Shown piece after piece: positions 35,101-44,495 of a DNA stretch of 44,590 nt; within the stretch, counting starts at the first letter, position 1, and the number at the start of each line of letters is the position of its first letter. Origin of the DNA: Bondarzewia mesenterica (taxonomy: Eukaryota; Basidiomycota; Agaricomycetes; Russulales; Bondarzewiaceae); the NCBI GenBank assembly GCA_004802705.1, contig SGPL01000267.1, forward strand, positions 1 to 44,590, read 5' to 3'. The position numbers were made by a program, and so were the translations under genes. The notes under the pieces are model-generated. The model was not told the DNA's origin. It saw only the letters and a list, made by a program, of their open reading frames with translations, and did not search any database.

Positions 35101-37545
35101 GCATAACATCATGCAAAAGTGAAGGGAATATGTTCTCAAGCTCACTTTTATCTGCGCGAACATTATCTGTATACATGATTGTAATTTTATCATGCCTATA
35201 CTTTCACAATGAGTCCAGGATTGCAGCAAGCACAGGCATGAACTGGTCATAAGCCTTCATCACCATGAGAGCCATAGCCCAACATTCTCCATATTCATTG
35301 ACTGCAGAGAGTAGCCCACCAAAGATCGGCACACCATTAACCTTTCTGAGGTGATTAATAACTTGACTAGTAGCAAAAACCCATGAGTGATGAAATGAAT
35401 AAACTTAAAGAGGATAAGAACAAACCTTAAAGCTTAGGTCAATGCATAAGACTCGAGCAGGCAGCATCATTATATGCTAGTCAATCTCATTGGCATGTTT
35501 CTCAATATACACATTATAAAATAAGTAAAAGTAATGATGACTCAGAATGAACCCTGCATAGCTATCAACATTATTCCAAGCTCTGAACAGCTAGTATAGA
35601 GTGAGCAGGCCAAATGATATGCTCTGTGAGTGAGAGAGTACCATCTCTAAGTATTGAATGTGCAGCTTCTTGTAATGGCATATATGAAAGGTGCAAATCA
35701 TATCAACAAAGGAGAATGGTCTAAGGCCTCATTGAAAGGAGGAGTAGAGAAAGAAGATAAGCTCATCACTGAGTCCACTGCAATATGTAAGATGAAATGG
35801 AAATTGAGCTGCCAATACTGGGGAGATGGCATCCAGAATTGCTGAAGACTAACTCTGATATGTCTTTTGACAGTCAGAATGCTCACAGTAATAGTGATTC
35901 CCAATAATGTAGATATTGTCCTTAATGTCAATGACACAGCATGGCATCTTCAGAAATGAGGATGCAGACAGCAAGACTGGTGACCTTGTACATGCTGTTT
36001 ATCAACTAGCTAGTTTGCATGCAGGGCAGAAAATGTGATATATCACATGAAGGATCTATACAAAGTAGCGAGGGCTATAGAAGATGGCCGGTGATAGTTG
36101 ATGTCTCATTATGGACATGAAGAAGGGATTTTGTCAGATGAAAAAGAAGCTACTAGTTTGATAGCACACAGGCTGATTTTTTGGACTCTTTCGCATCTCC
36201 TCCCTCAAAGTCTTACATTTATTCTGGTAATGCTCTTCCAACCATGTAGGCATTGTAGAGCGAGCCTTGAATGGCTGCTTTGTACCAAAACTTCCATCCC
36301 TACCTTTCAAATTCTGTGCTCCATCCATCGACAGCCCAGTCGAACCCTCTACTGTAGATAAAACATCTAAGGATCGTGATGCATTCTCATCATCATTATC
36401 GAGAGCACAGAACTCTTTATCATTATAATCATCACTGCCATCATCACCATCATCATCATCAGCATTTTCACCATTCACTTCTCCATCACAGAAATCATGC
36501 ATTATGGAGTGGTCATTATTGTGCTCCGTGTTTCCCTCATGATTGAAGATAGAAGGAGTAGTGGCTGAAAGTTAGATATCAGTGATGCTAAAAAAAAAAA
36601 AACACATCACAAGGCTCACCTTGAGAGTCTTAAAATGTCAGAGCTACTCTCTCTGAAGCAGTGAGCTCACTAACATGAGCCATCGCTGAAACATCTAGCT
36701 CTAGACATGGTCAAACAATAAAAGGTGAATATGTAAATCAGAACAGAAGCCTAAGAGATGAGCTCACTGAATGTACATGAACCAAATTAGGGCTTTGAGT
36801 GTACATTGAGGTGTCCATTGCTTTCCTCTATCACATTTATATGAGATGGACCTTCATGCACATTAGAGGTGATATCTTGAGATATCATGGGGTTAGCATT
36901 ACTCAAAATGCTTATGAATCAGCTGCCTATATCTCATTCAATTGAGGCCATGCTAGAGGGAACAGCAGGCTGTTGATATGAAGATGATTTTTTAGCTATT
37001 TTTTCATGCATTGTTAGTCAGAAATAGTGGGCCTATAGTGGTAAGGATGTATCTGCTAGAATATGTGCATCCAACTGCTCCATGCGAGGCACATGTGCAC
37101 AGTTGATGAATGGTAATGTAGCATCATTTTCTTTAATAACATATTCTGACACTGCAAGGCTACTAGCACGTGTGATTCCAGTCGATGAATTGACTCCTGT
37201 TATGAGAAAAGTAGAAAATTTAGATTAATTGAATGAACATGCAAAAATCAACATGATGCACTGCTTATAACATTGCTACTGGATGTTCTATTGCTGCTCC
37301 ATGAACCCACATCTCCTCGACTTATGGATACTTCACATGATACAGATGTCTTCACGTCTACAGGTACAAAAAGCAAGTCACATCAGTCAATTCCACTGGT
37401 GGTTAAACACATTGTGGGGCCAGAATGAACCTGGCTTTGAGCAGTCTTTTCTTGGCCTCCCCACTGAATTGCCTCTTGTACTGGCATTGAGCTCATTCTT
37501 GAAGCCTTTTGGGTGGCCTCGTGGCTATTTAATGGGCTCAGTCAT
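32149..37545 (-). pseudogene. Giant transposon protein: AT-hooks, DDE core, 3'-5' exonuclease
   Basis: From ATG at 37,545-37,543 (MTEPIK, stop, PRGHPKGFKNEL) two AT-hook-like motifs follow (PRGHPKG, VGRPRKD). After a poorly readable acidic part come a Cys motif YYCEHSDCQKTYQS (about 35,885), a helical region (ILDAISPVLAAQFPFHLTY), a DDE-like core with LCIDLSFK (Asp 35,440-35,438), LLSAVNEYGECWAM and IMYTDNVRADKSELE (Asp 35,167-35,165), and then an RNase D/WRN-type exonuclease: MGIEWSVDM (Glu 34,942-34,940; the usual Asp two residues earlier reads Gly) and IDYAMLDIYAA (exo III, about 34,490-34,440). Further on are HGTNNVEGGIHQNL (about 33,330) and a C-terminal Cys cluster HTCMMCEHVDCHK (about 32,230). 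I recall similar unnamed mushroom proteins. Many stops and frame breaks; probably once about 1,500-1,700 residues with introns. Confidence 0.7.
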
Positions 37546-37609
37546 ATTCACTGATGAGAATTTTATAGATAGACAGAAGAAGTAGATGAGTGACAAAGAA
37601 ATTTGATAT

Positions 37610-37735
37610 ATAGTCATCAAGAACTGAACGTTGAGCAAACTCGAGCACTTTTGCTGCCCCTCGGCATTGACCGCCAGTTCAGTTTGGTCGAGTTACTTTT
37701 TATTTGTTGTACGTTAGGTCATTTTAAACTCAGAT
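37610..37735. promoter_or_regulatory. CpG-bearing patch upstream of DDE-exonuclease gene
   Basis: Just upstream of the presumed start of the giant minus-strand gene, about 120 bp keeps several CG dinucleotides (GAACGTTGAGC, AACTCGAGC, CCCTCGGCATTGACCGCC, GGTCGAGTT), in strong contrast with the surroundings. AACTCGA and TCGAGTT form an inverted pair about 50 bp apart. It could be a terminal repeat or the shared promoter between this gene and the plus-strand remnant from about 37,850. Function is inferred only from position. Confidence 0.35.
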
Positions 37736-37849
37736 AGCTCCAGAGGAGCTACACTTATAGTTACACTGCCCTGAGAGGTGAGCCTCTTAGTTATTTTTAC
37801 TTGCTATTTATTCATTATATCCTATCAGCTTAGAAGGGACATGGCTCAC

Positions 37850-38995
37850 TGATGTTGAATGTGCCCATCCTAGTCTAGTGTAACTAAGCTTATGCTAATG
37901 CATTCCTTCCAGAGGAGATCCATATCACTGAGAAAGGTTAGAAAGAGTTCATCCTCTAGCTCTCAGAATACCTACACTTGGCCGAAAAAAGTGATCTTAT
38001 CAGCAAGGAGGACTTCTGGAGGATCTGCCTCAGCATCAGCTTCCTTTTGAATGACATTCACCAGAAACAGTTCTCTTAGCTTAATCTCAATGGGCTCAAT
38101 TTAGGATATATAACTAGGATCCCCCCTTATGTTCTCAGCTCTAATATTAACTTTGCTGAACCTGATAAGATGGCCCTCACTTTCTGCAAGCAGATCACAT
38201 CTTCAGTAATGAGTATCTAGAGGATAAAGTCTAGTGGACATCAGAATAAAAATGGTAAGAGTAAGAGCCAAAACTCTGGGATAGCCAGCCTGAACAGCAA
38301 AGAAAACGAGCTAGATAAAAGGGATGAGGAGCAACTAAGGGTGAAAGGGCCAGCTGTAGAGGGCGTTGCTGAGCCAGTACAAGTAGCATTCACCAATATA
38401 GCCCAGAAGGACATATTTATCCCCATCTTTGACTACTCATCAACTGTAGTAGATGGACTGATAGCAATAGACAAGACGAGTTTAGTTTAGCATGGATATA
38501 CTGCAGAGAAATTAATTGATAAATACTGCTCAGGATGAATCTATACTCTCTGATTATTTATCTAAAAAATGGTCTTATTAAGGTACTGAAGATGTCAATG
38601 CTGACAATGCTAATAATACTATTACTGACACTACTCAACTCATTCACCACTAGAGATAGAAAAAAGCAAAGGAGATCAGCTCACTAATCATAGAAGTTCA
38701 AGAAGAAGTATTTGACTTCAAATTTAATTATATTCTACTTCACTAATAGTATTATGTCGACTTGCAGCCATTAAAGGAGTAAGTTGTGAAAAAGGCCAAG
38801 AAATTGCTCAAGCCTCACCCCAATGCCAATGCTAATGCCGACGATGGCCCCAAGGCCATTTTATACTGGTCAAGGCTAGAAAGAAAAAGCCTACAGTAAA
38901 AGCTGTGAGTCTGGCTCAGTCAAGTGGTCAATGAAGAGGGGAGCTTGTGGCCCATCAAATAAGAAGTCAGATGGCCTGTGGAGCACCTTACTATA
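37850..38995 (+). pseudogene. Unknown plus-strand partner gene remnant
   Basis: Reading through stops gives coherent text: EFILQLSEYLHLAEKSDLIS, KEDFWRICLSISFLLNDIHQ and YITRIPPYVLSSNINFAEPD (about 37,945-38,170), KMALTFCKQITSSVMSI, then a charged region with NSKENELDKRDEEQLRVKGP (about 38,295-38,350), FIPIFDYSSTVVDGL, and a C-terminal part with KKAKKLLKPHPNANANADD (about 38,790-38,850). I recognise no domain. It is divergent from the DDE-exonuclease gene with about 0.3 kb between them, so it could be that element's second gene. Confidence 0.4.
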
Positions 38996-39129
38996 AATTA
39001 CCTTTTTTAAAATATAGAATTATTGCTCTTTTGCTGTTGTAGTTTTTTTTTTTCATGGGAATAATCTTTTATGTTATATAAAAAAAGATGAAATACAGCC
39101 TATACATAATAAATAAAAAAATTAAACTA
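38996..39129. other. Short AT-rich spacer
   Basis: Between converging gene remnants. Contains T and A runs (about 39,045 and 39,080) that could have served as 3' processing signals. Nothing else seen. Confidence 0.3.
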
Positions 39130-40990
39130 GGGTATCATTCTTTAGCTGATCTTCATCACTATTAGTGACTGCCCCCTTTGATGCCTCTCCACCCACTACT
39201 AGCCCACTTGTCACTCTCTCTTCATCCTTTATAGGGGAATTTTTACTGAGGTCAGCCTCACCATCAATGTTAGCTTCATGGTCGAAGTCCATGGGCCTTT
39301 CATCTAGACTTATTTCTTCACTTATTTTTTTTCTCCCAGTCCTCTACTCTTACATTTATTTTTCCATCATTTTGCACCTTCTAAGCAAATGGAGAGGTGA
39401 GCAGAGGTGGTATGCTGTGCATGGCCTTAGTCACAACTAGTATTGATAGAGAGGGTAGGCAAAGTCTTTGGTCAGCAGTCAGGGTAGATAGCAGGCCTAG
39501 CAACAGTGATAGAGGGATGACAGCAGCATTAGTAAATGCCTTGATCCTAAAGGGCCCACTGAGATGGATGGAATAGAGAGGGGCTTCAGCTCTATCATCT
39601 ACTCTAGCTGAGTGATCATCTCAAACTGATGGTTCAAGCTGGTCAGATACAGCTAGTGGTTGTTATTACTGGTCTTCTAGTAATCTTTGAAGAGATCTTC
39701 AAGGAACATTACTCTCTCATCAAGAAACTGCAGTTTCTCAGTGAGATAAGTGATGGTAGAATTAGCATCAGTAAAGAGGTCAAGCAATGAGGTTGAGAGC
39801 ACTGAGCTAGCAGTGGAGTTAACAGCAGGGGAAGTGAGGGGCATAGAACTGTGATTCTCTTCTTAATCAGTGGAGAACATGACAGTCTATGATAACAGCA
39901 TTAGCACTGATGGCAGGGAAGGTAAGGGGAGGATAAGAGCAGCATCAGCATAAATAATTGGGAAGATAGAGGTAGACTGGTGAAGCCTTATGAGGATTTT
40001 ATCAACTTGATAAAACTGAAATAGAGGATCAACACCTGAGCTACTTAATATGCATTAAATCATAAAAATTGAGAAAATAAAAAAAACTTCTTACCAGCCT
40101 TTTTGCCCTTTTTTGTGCCCTTTCTGCTAGATTAGTGAGGCTTGCTAATCTTAGTGATGCCAGAGAGAGGTGGTGGATCTAATAGCTAAATGTACTTATA
40201 AGCTGACAAGGAAGAATAGGTGGCTGAGGAAGAATTAAATAGAGAGCAGGATGAGGGTGGTGATGAGGGAGCAGTAGTTTGTGAAGGTGGGGGATAGTAG
40301 TGGGACTACATGCATCCCTTCAGCTTCAGTATAGCCTCCATCATCCTGTGGATGAAATCCTTGTTGTAGAGCACTTGCTTATTACACCTTGTCTTCCAGT
40401 GATTGCACTCATGACAAGCAGCTTGTCTTAAAAAGTAGCAAACTGACTGTTATTGCTGACACTTCACACATGACACCCTTCCTCATTCTTACCTATCACT
40501 ATTGACATAGGGGTGGGGTGGGGAGGGACTGTGAGTAGTGGGCTATGAATGAGCTAGTGCTTTAGAGGCCTAGCAAAGTGAGTGGATAAAATGAAATAGA
40601 TGGTAGTCACTCACTTTTTGCTTCACCAGTATCAGCTTCAGTGATGAGAACTCTATATCTTCATCATCCAAGTCAACCATCACTCTGTTAGTATACTCAC
40701 AGTGATGACACTTTTTCTTCTCCTTTTCTTTTCCCTTTCCCTTTCTCTTTCCCTCACTCCTCTCCTTTTTCTCATTATTCTCATTCCTCTTGTATTTTCA
40801 ACCCCTCTTCTCTTGTTTCCTACTTATTTCTCCACTTGTCTCTCTCTTCTCTTAGTCCTCCTATCTTAAATGCTTTCCATCTTACTTCTCACCTTCCTCA
40901 CCCATCTCTCTATTTACCATTCTACCTATCTCTTTTTTCCTTTCCTTTCTCTTCTCTTTTGCCTCTCAGGCTAAAGTATTTCTAGTAGAT
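39130..40990 (-). pseudogene. Transposon-associated zinc-cluster protein, copy B
   Basis: On the minus strand, in order: a purine-rich stretch (40,990-40,706) encoding Lys/Glu-rich text ending GKGKEKEKKKCHHCEYTNR; an acidic block MVDLDDEDIEFSS; a probable intron starting GTGAGTGACTACC near 40,615; then a Zn2Cys6-like cluster CVKC, a stop two residues later, SVCYF, AACHECNHWKTRCNK (about 40,466-40,375). Next come KDFIHRMMEAILKLKGCM, a Pro/Ser-rich linker, a helical region with ITYLTEKLQFLDERVMFLED (about 39,760-39,700) and an acidic tail ending LKNDTLV and a stop near 39,133. Copy A at 13,981-15,560 has the same order and a matching Cys block. Sequence-specific DNA binding is inferred from the cluster. 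Confidence 0.55.
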
Positions 40991-41700
40991 GATGTCAGCT
41001 TCAAGTAAGAGGAGCTTAGTTGGATATGAATATTAGGCCTGAGCTTTAAAATAAGATAGAGAGAAGAGATTAACTCAAAAACTTATTTCATGAGCTGGAG
41101 AAGGGAGAGGAGGAAGTTATCCACTTGTATAGCAATAATATTAGCAAACAATAAATATATATTATGAACTTATGTCTTATTAAGCTCCTATCACAAGTCC
41201 TCACTGAGGTCACCAATAAATAATAGAGTCAGTGCTTAGTTGAGGTGTAGGATACGAGGATGAGTAGTCGATATCATCTCTAAGTTAAGTAAATAGTGGG
41301 CAACCTAGGTGACTTTAATCTTCAAAACTGCACTATATGTAAGGCAGGGCAAAAGAATCTTCTGCTCCACCTATGCACCTGCATGCTGGGTAGTGATCAG
41401 GTCAATCTATACAAAGTTAGTGCAGTGGAAAAAAAGATAAAGTCTGGTACTTACTACCTCTCCATAGATATAGCTGAAAACATTGATATCAGCTGGCACT
41501 GTACTAGCCTAGTGGGTGGCAATGGCAGCATGAATGTGGATGGTGATGCAGTAAGCAGTTTGGACAGAGGAAGATATTGAATGTTAAAAAGAGTGTTTTA
41601 GTTATGACAAAGTAGAGTGATGAGATGAAGACAATGAATGAGAAGGTGATGTAGCTATATCAAATTTATTTATATGCACTTGTTTATCCTTCTCATTTAG
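40991..41700. other. End of transposon island, no gene recognised
   Basis: CpG-poor decayed DNA. The plus-strand frame at 41,296-41,580 (with NLQNCTICKAGQKNLLLHLC) has a Cys-containing start but no family I can name; it could be a remnant or a chance frame. The last lines before 41,700 are AT-rich. Confidence 0.4.
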
Positions 41701-42457
41701 TAATCATATTTTGAATAAATGCCACGATGTCGGTGATACACTTGCGATGCCCCTAGGGGAGAAACAACACCCCAGAAGACACCACAGGTGATGTGCAAGA
41801 GGATGAGTCGAGTAGACGTCTGCTGCGAAGACACAAGTGTGTGAGTAGATGGGTATGAAGGAGGAATGAGAGCGTGTGATCAAGTGCGATATCAGAGTGA
41901 TGTTCCGATGAAGGTGCAAAGTCGGTGCGATATTTGGGTCCAAGGTCCGAGCAGTTATAGAACGGAAGGGTGGATAGGATATAGAGATGAAATGCGGTGT
42001 TTAGAGGTAGAGGAGCAATGTCGAAGGTCACAGCAAAGTCAAAGGTCACAGCAAAGTTGAAGGTCGCAGTAAGTCGCAGCAAAAACAAAGTTAAAGTCGC
42101 AAGGTTGCAGGTCGCAGTCGCAGTTTGCACAGGTGAAATGAGGTCTGAAGTCCATAGACTGATCTGATATTTTGCAGAGACATATCGTAGCTTATATACC
42201 TGATGCGATGTACAAATAGATCATCCCGAATCCTCGTCTGCTTCAGCCGCCCAAATCATACTGCGTGACCGGTGCGGCTTTTGCACCTTCACGTTCTTTT
42301 ATGGTACGGTAGAACGGTGCTGGAGGGAAGTTGTACTTGTTTCGAAAACGAGGTGGAACAGTGACCAGGGAAGGACGAAGATGAGAGAGAATAGCGAGCA
42401 TTGCGAGTTATGTAAGCTCATGAATATATCGTGCGGACGTCATTTTGAAAGGAAGGT
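41701..42457. other. Intergenic DNA at island boundary, CpG-normal
   Basis: CG dinucleotides become common again from about 41,724 (CCACGATGTCGGTGATACAC), marking a sharp edge to the mutated island. Open frames of up to 125 codons on the minus strand have no protein character and overlap simple repeats. The part nearest 42,458 should contain the 3' untranslated region of the sirtuin gene. Confidence 0.6.
42026..42122. repeat. 18-bp direct repeats, GGTCACAGCAAAGT type
   Basis: Two near-perfect 18-bp units start at 42,026 and 42,044 (GGTCACAGCAAAGTCAAA, GGTCACAGCAAAGTTGAA). Degenerate units follow with GGTCGCAGTAAGTCGCAGC and GGTTGCAGGTCGCAGTCGCAG. CA in some units and CG in others at the same place shows recent CpG change even outside the island. 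Confidence 0.65.
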
Positions 42458-44000
42458 TCAGGTTGGAGGAGAGCATGATATCTGCGGCGTCCCCCTTCGT
42501 TCCGGCAGCTTCTCCAAATTAGCATGTGGCTGTTCGGGAATCGTGGAGGATTCTCCGTCGTCACCGTTATTATCGCCCTGTGTCCCAGCCTTATCGCTCG
42601 TCTCCGCAATTTGAGTCTCGTCCTCCTCGTCCTCGCAACCCTCCTGCGAATTTATGTGCAAGGCCTCGCTAATCTCAACGGCAAGTCGATCCACGACATC
42701 TTCAGCCTTTTCGTGCTTGATTTCACCCGGCTCCCCGAGACCTTCCACATCTGCTAGCACGGACGCTGCAGTGACTTCCCATTCCTTTGTCAATTCCTCC
42801 TCCCAACCAAGCTCCTTGCAGAGTTCCCTGACAATATCATCGCACTGTCCGAGGAGGACGATATCGTCAATTTGACTGCCAATGTTTCCGGCCCTTTCGA
42901 GATTGATCAAGACCCGCGGACAATCAGAGTTGACCCTATTCGCCAGAGATGCGAATGGGTGTACGGTCAGCGATGTGCCCATCACAATCAGCAAATCAGC
43001 TTCACGGAGCAGAGGGACAGCCTTCCCAAAAGCCACAGGAAGCTGAATAGGAATGGAGAAGATTGAGTGAGGCAAGGGCCGTGAATAAGTGAGCAAGAAC
43101 GTACAGATTCTCCGAAAAAGACAATGTCTGGCTTGACCAGGCCTCCACAGTCCTCGCATTTCGGAATTTTTCCACTGTGGACAAGTTCCCTCATCATCTT
43201 GCTGTCGAAGGGTTTTCGGCATTCGATACATCGCTGTGTCGCAAAGCTTCCATGTGCCTCGACGATTTTGTCTTCAGGGACCCCGGCTCTGCGTTCCAAT
43301 GTGTCAATGTTTTGAGTGAAACACATGCGCAGCAGATTTCTTTCGGCTAGAAGTTTTGACGAAGGTATGCGAAAGTGTTGGCCGATAGTGTCCGGGATAG
43401 AGCTCTTTGGCAAGCGCGTAGACTGGAGATAGAAGGTGTGAGTTGGTTTCTGTTGAATGGCGTGAATGATATCCTTACATGGTTGCGGTTGTTCTCGGAA
43501 AAAGCTCATCTCAAACACTGCCTCCGGGTGCGGCAGATTGAGCCTGGCGAGATTCGCCTTCACAGACAGGTCATCCCGCTGTCGACATGTAGGCTCAACA
43601 TACATACATAGAGACCTGATGGAATCTCTCAGAGTGAGACAACGACTATGAGAGTAAGAAACATACCTGTTTTCGGAGAGCGGAAGTCTGGCATACCAGC
43701 CGACGTGCTGACACCTTAATCATAACATAGCACTCCGTCAGAGTCGGTTTAAGAAAGGTGGCACTAGTATGTATACCTGCACCAAGCTGTAGTACGGTCA
43801 AATCTAATTCAGAAAATACAATCACTTCATCTGAAATGATAGAGTACCATAACAAACACGTTCTTGCACTGATCAGACTTCATGTACTTCGCCAGTGCTG
43901 GAAGGTCTTTGCCCTCAAGTCGTGGACGAACACCGGATTGTGGCTGTTGCTGACGATCTCCAAAAAGAATTTCAAGCAAGTTTAAGTTTAGGCAGTCCAT
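42458..44000 (-). CDS. HST2: HST2-like class I sirtuin, NAD-dependent protein deacetylase
   Basis: Removes acetyl groups from lysines using NAD+, giving nicotinamide and O-acetyl-ADP-ribose. My exon model by homology: 44,000-43,848; 43,786-43,777; 43,714-43,667; 43,615-43,608; 43,557-43,479; 43,422-43,105; 43,042-42,458. All introns are GT-AG, 50-62 nt. Removing one surplus A in exon 6 gives exactly 400 codons with stop, i.e. 399 residues. Visible motifs: MLGAGVSTSAGMPDFRSP (NAD loop), NIDTLERRAG, catalytic His in EAHGSF, zinc ligands CIEC and CEDC, KPDIVFFGESLP, GTSLTVHPFASL and RVLINLERAG. An acidic tail (EGCEDEEDE) ends SPPT. The start ATG is the first in the frame; MDCLNLNLLEIL precedes the conserved domain. 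The frameshift makes it either a sequencing error or a very recent lesion; all key residues are intact. A yeast HST2/human SIRT2-type role is inferred; organismal function is unknown. Confidence 0.9.
43354..43357 (-). other. +1 frameshift site in HST2 exon 6
   Basis: Upstream the frame gives YRPTLSHTFVK and downstream a frame shifted by one gives LLAERNLLRMCFTQNID; both are well conserved and should be adjacent. The joint is an AAAA run on the minus strand (TTTT on plus). One A too many explains it. No plausible intron resolves it. Confidence 0.8.
43608..43615 (-). other. 8-nt microexon in HST2
   Basis: GTCTCTAT lies between introns 43,666-43,616 and 43,607-43,558. It completes Gly and adds Leu-Tyr of the conserved SPKTGLYANL block. 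Skipping it shifts the frame, so splicing of this 8-nt exon appears essential. Confidence 0.75.
43777..43786 (-). other. 10-nt microexon in HST2
   Basis: CTTGGTGCAG lies between introns 43,847-43,787 (GTACTCT...CTACAG) and 43,776-43,715 (GTATAC...TTAAG). It supplies Leu-Gly-Ala and the first base of the next Gly of the sirtuin GAG motif, joining ...KNVFVM to ...VSTSAG. Without it the NAD-binding loop is lost and the frame breaks. Confidence 0.75.
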
Positions 44001-44495
44001 AGTAACTGAAGAACAAAGCAAGAAAGTGATGAAGCTGAATCCTGATATTGCTTTTGATATTTCCTATCACAGTCGGGGCCAAATGGATTCACGGGCCGCC
44101 GAAATGGTTGACGTCACGAAATATTTTTTTTTAATCGACCGCGTATGCTTATCAAAGCGATGGCTCGCTGGCAGCCCTCCCTTGCTGGGTGGAAGCATCC
44201 TCGGGCAGCACTCGGGATGAGTGCAGCGCACGAATGCACGGACCACCGTGGAGTTGCTCAGGGGCTGTGGTGGATTCACCACGAATGGCCCCTGTGTGAT
44301 GACTCATCCCACGTCGGGGCGAGATATAGAGGACGGGCTCAGGAGGCGCTCTCCCGCAGCTCTCTCTTCCGTCTTGCCAGGTCCGTACCTTGACAGCGTC
44401 GCGCGACGCCTGCAGCTCACGCTTTCTTATTTCCAGGTGCATTCGCCTCGCGCTCACTGCAATTCACTTTTGTCGTTCCTCCCATCTTAACTCAA
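44001..44495. promoter_or_regulatory. Divergent promoter between HST2 and the next gene
   Basis: About 0.5 kb between two start codons pointing outwards. It holds a perfect 8-bp palindrome TGACGTCA (44,109-44,116), the classic CRE/bZIP site, next to a T-run (about 44,123-44,131). On the minus strand a pyrimidine-rich TTCTTCAG lies just upstream of the HST2 ATG and could be an intron acceptor in the 5' untranslated region. GC content and CpG are high. Short overlapping frames here look like chance. Confidence 0.55.

Noticed and set aside
41753..42130. 125-residue minus-strand open frame near the sirtuin
   Set aside because: It translates simple repeats, has no family resemblance, and lies in the intergenic boundary.
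44019..44021. Earlier TTG start for the sirtuin
   Set aside because: A nuclear fungal gene should use ATG; the ATG at 44,000 precedes all conserved sequence.
44145..44457. Overlapping open frames in the divergent promoter
   Set aside because: GC-rich shadow frames on both strands without motifs; they fall between two better-supported start codons.
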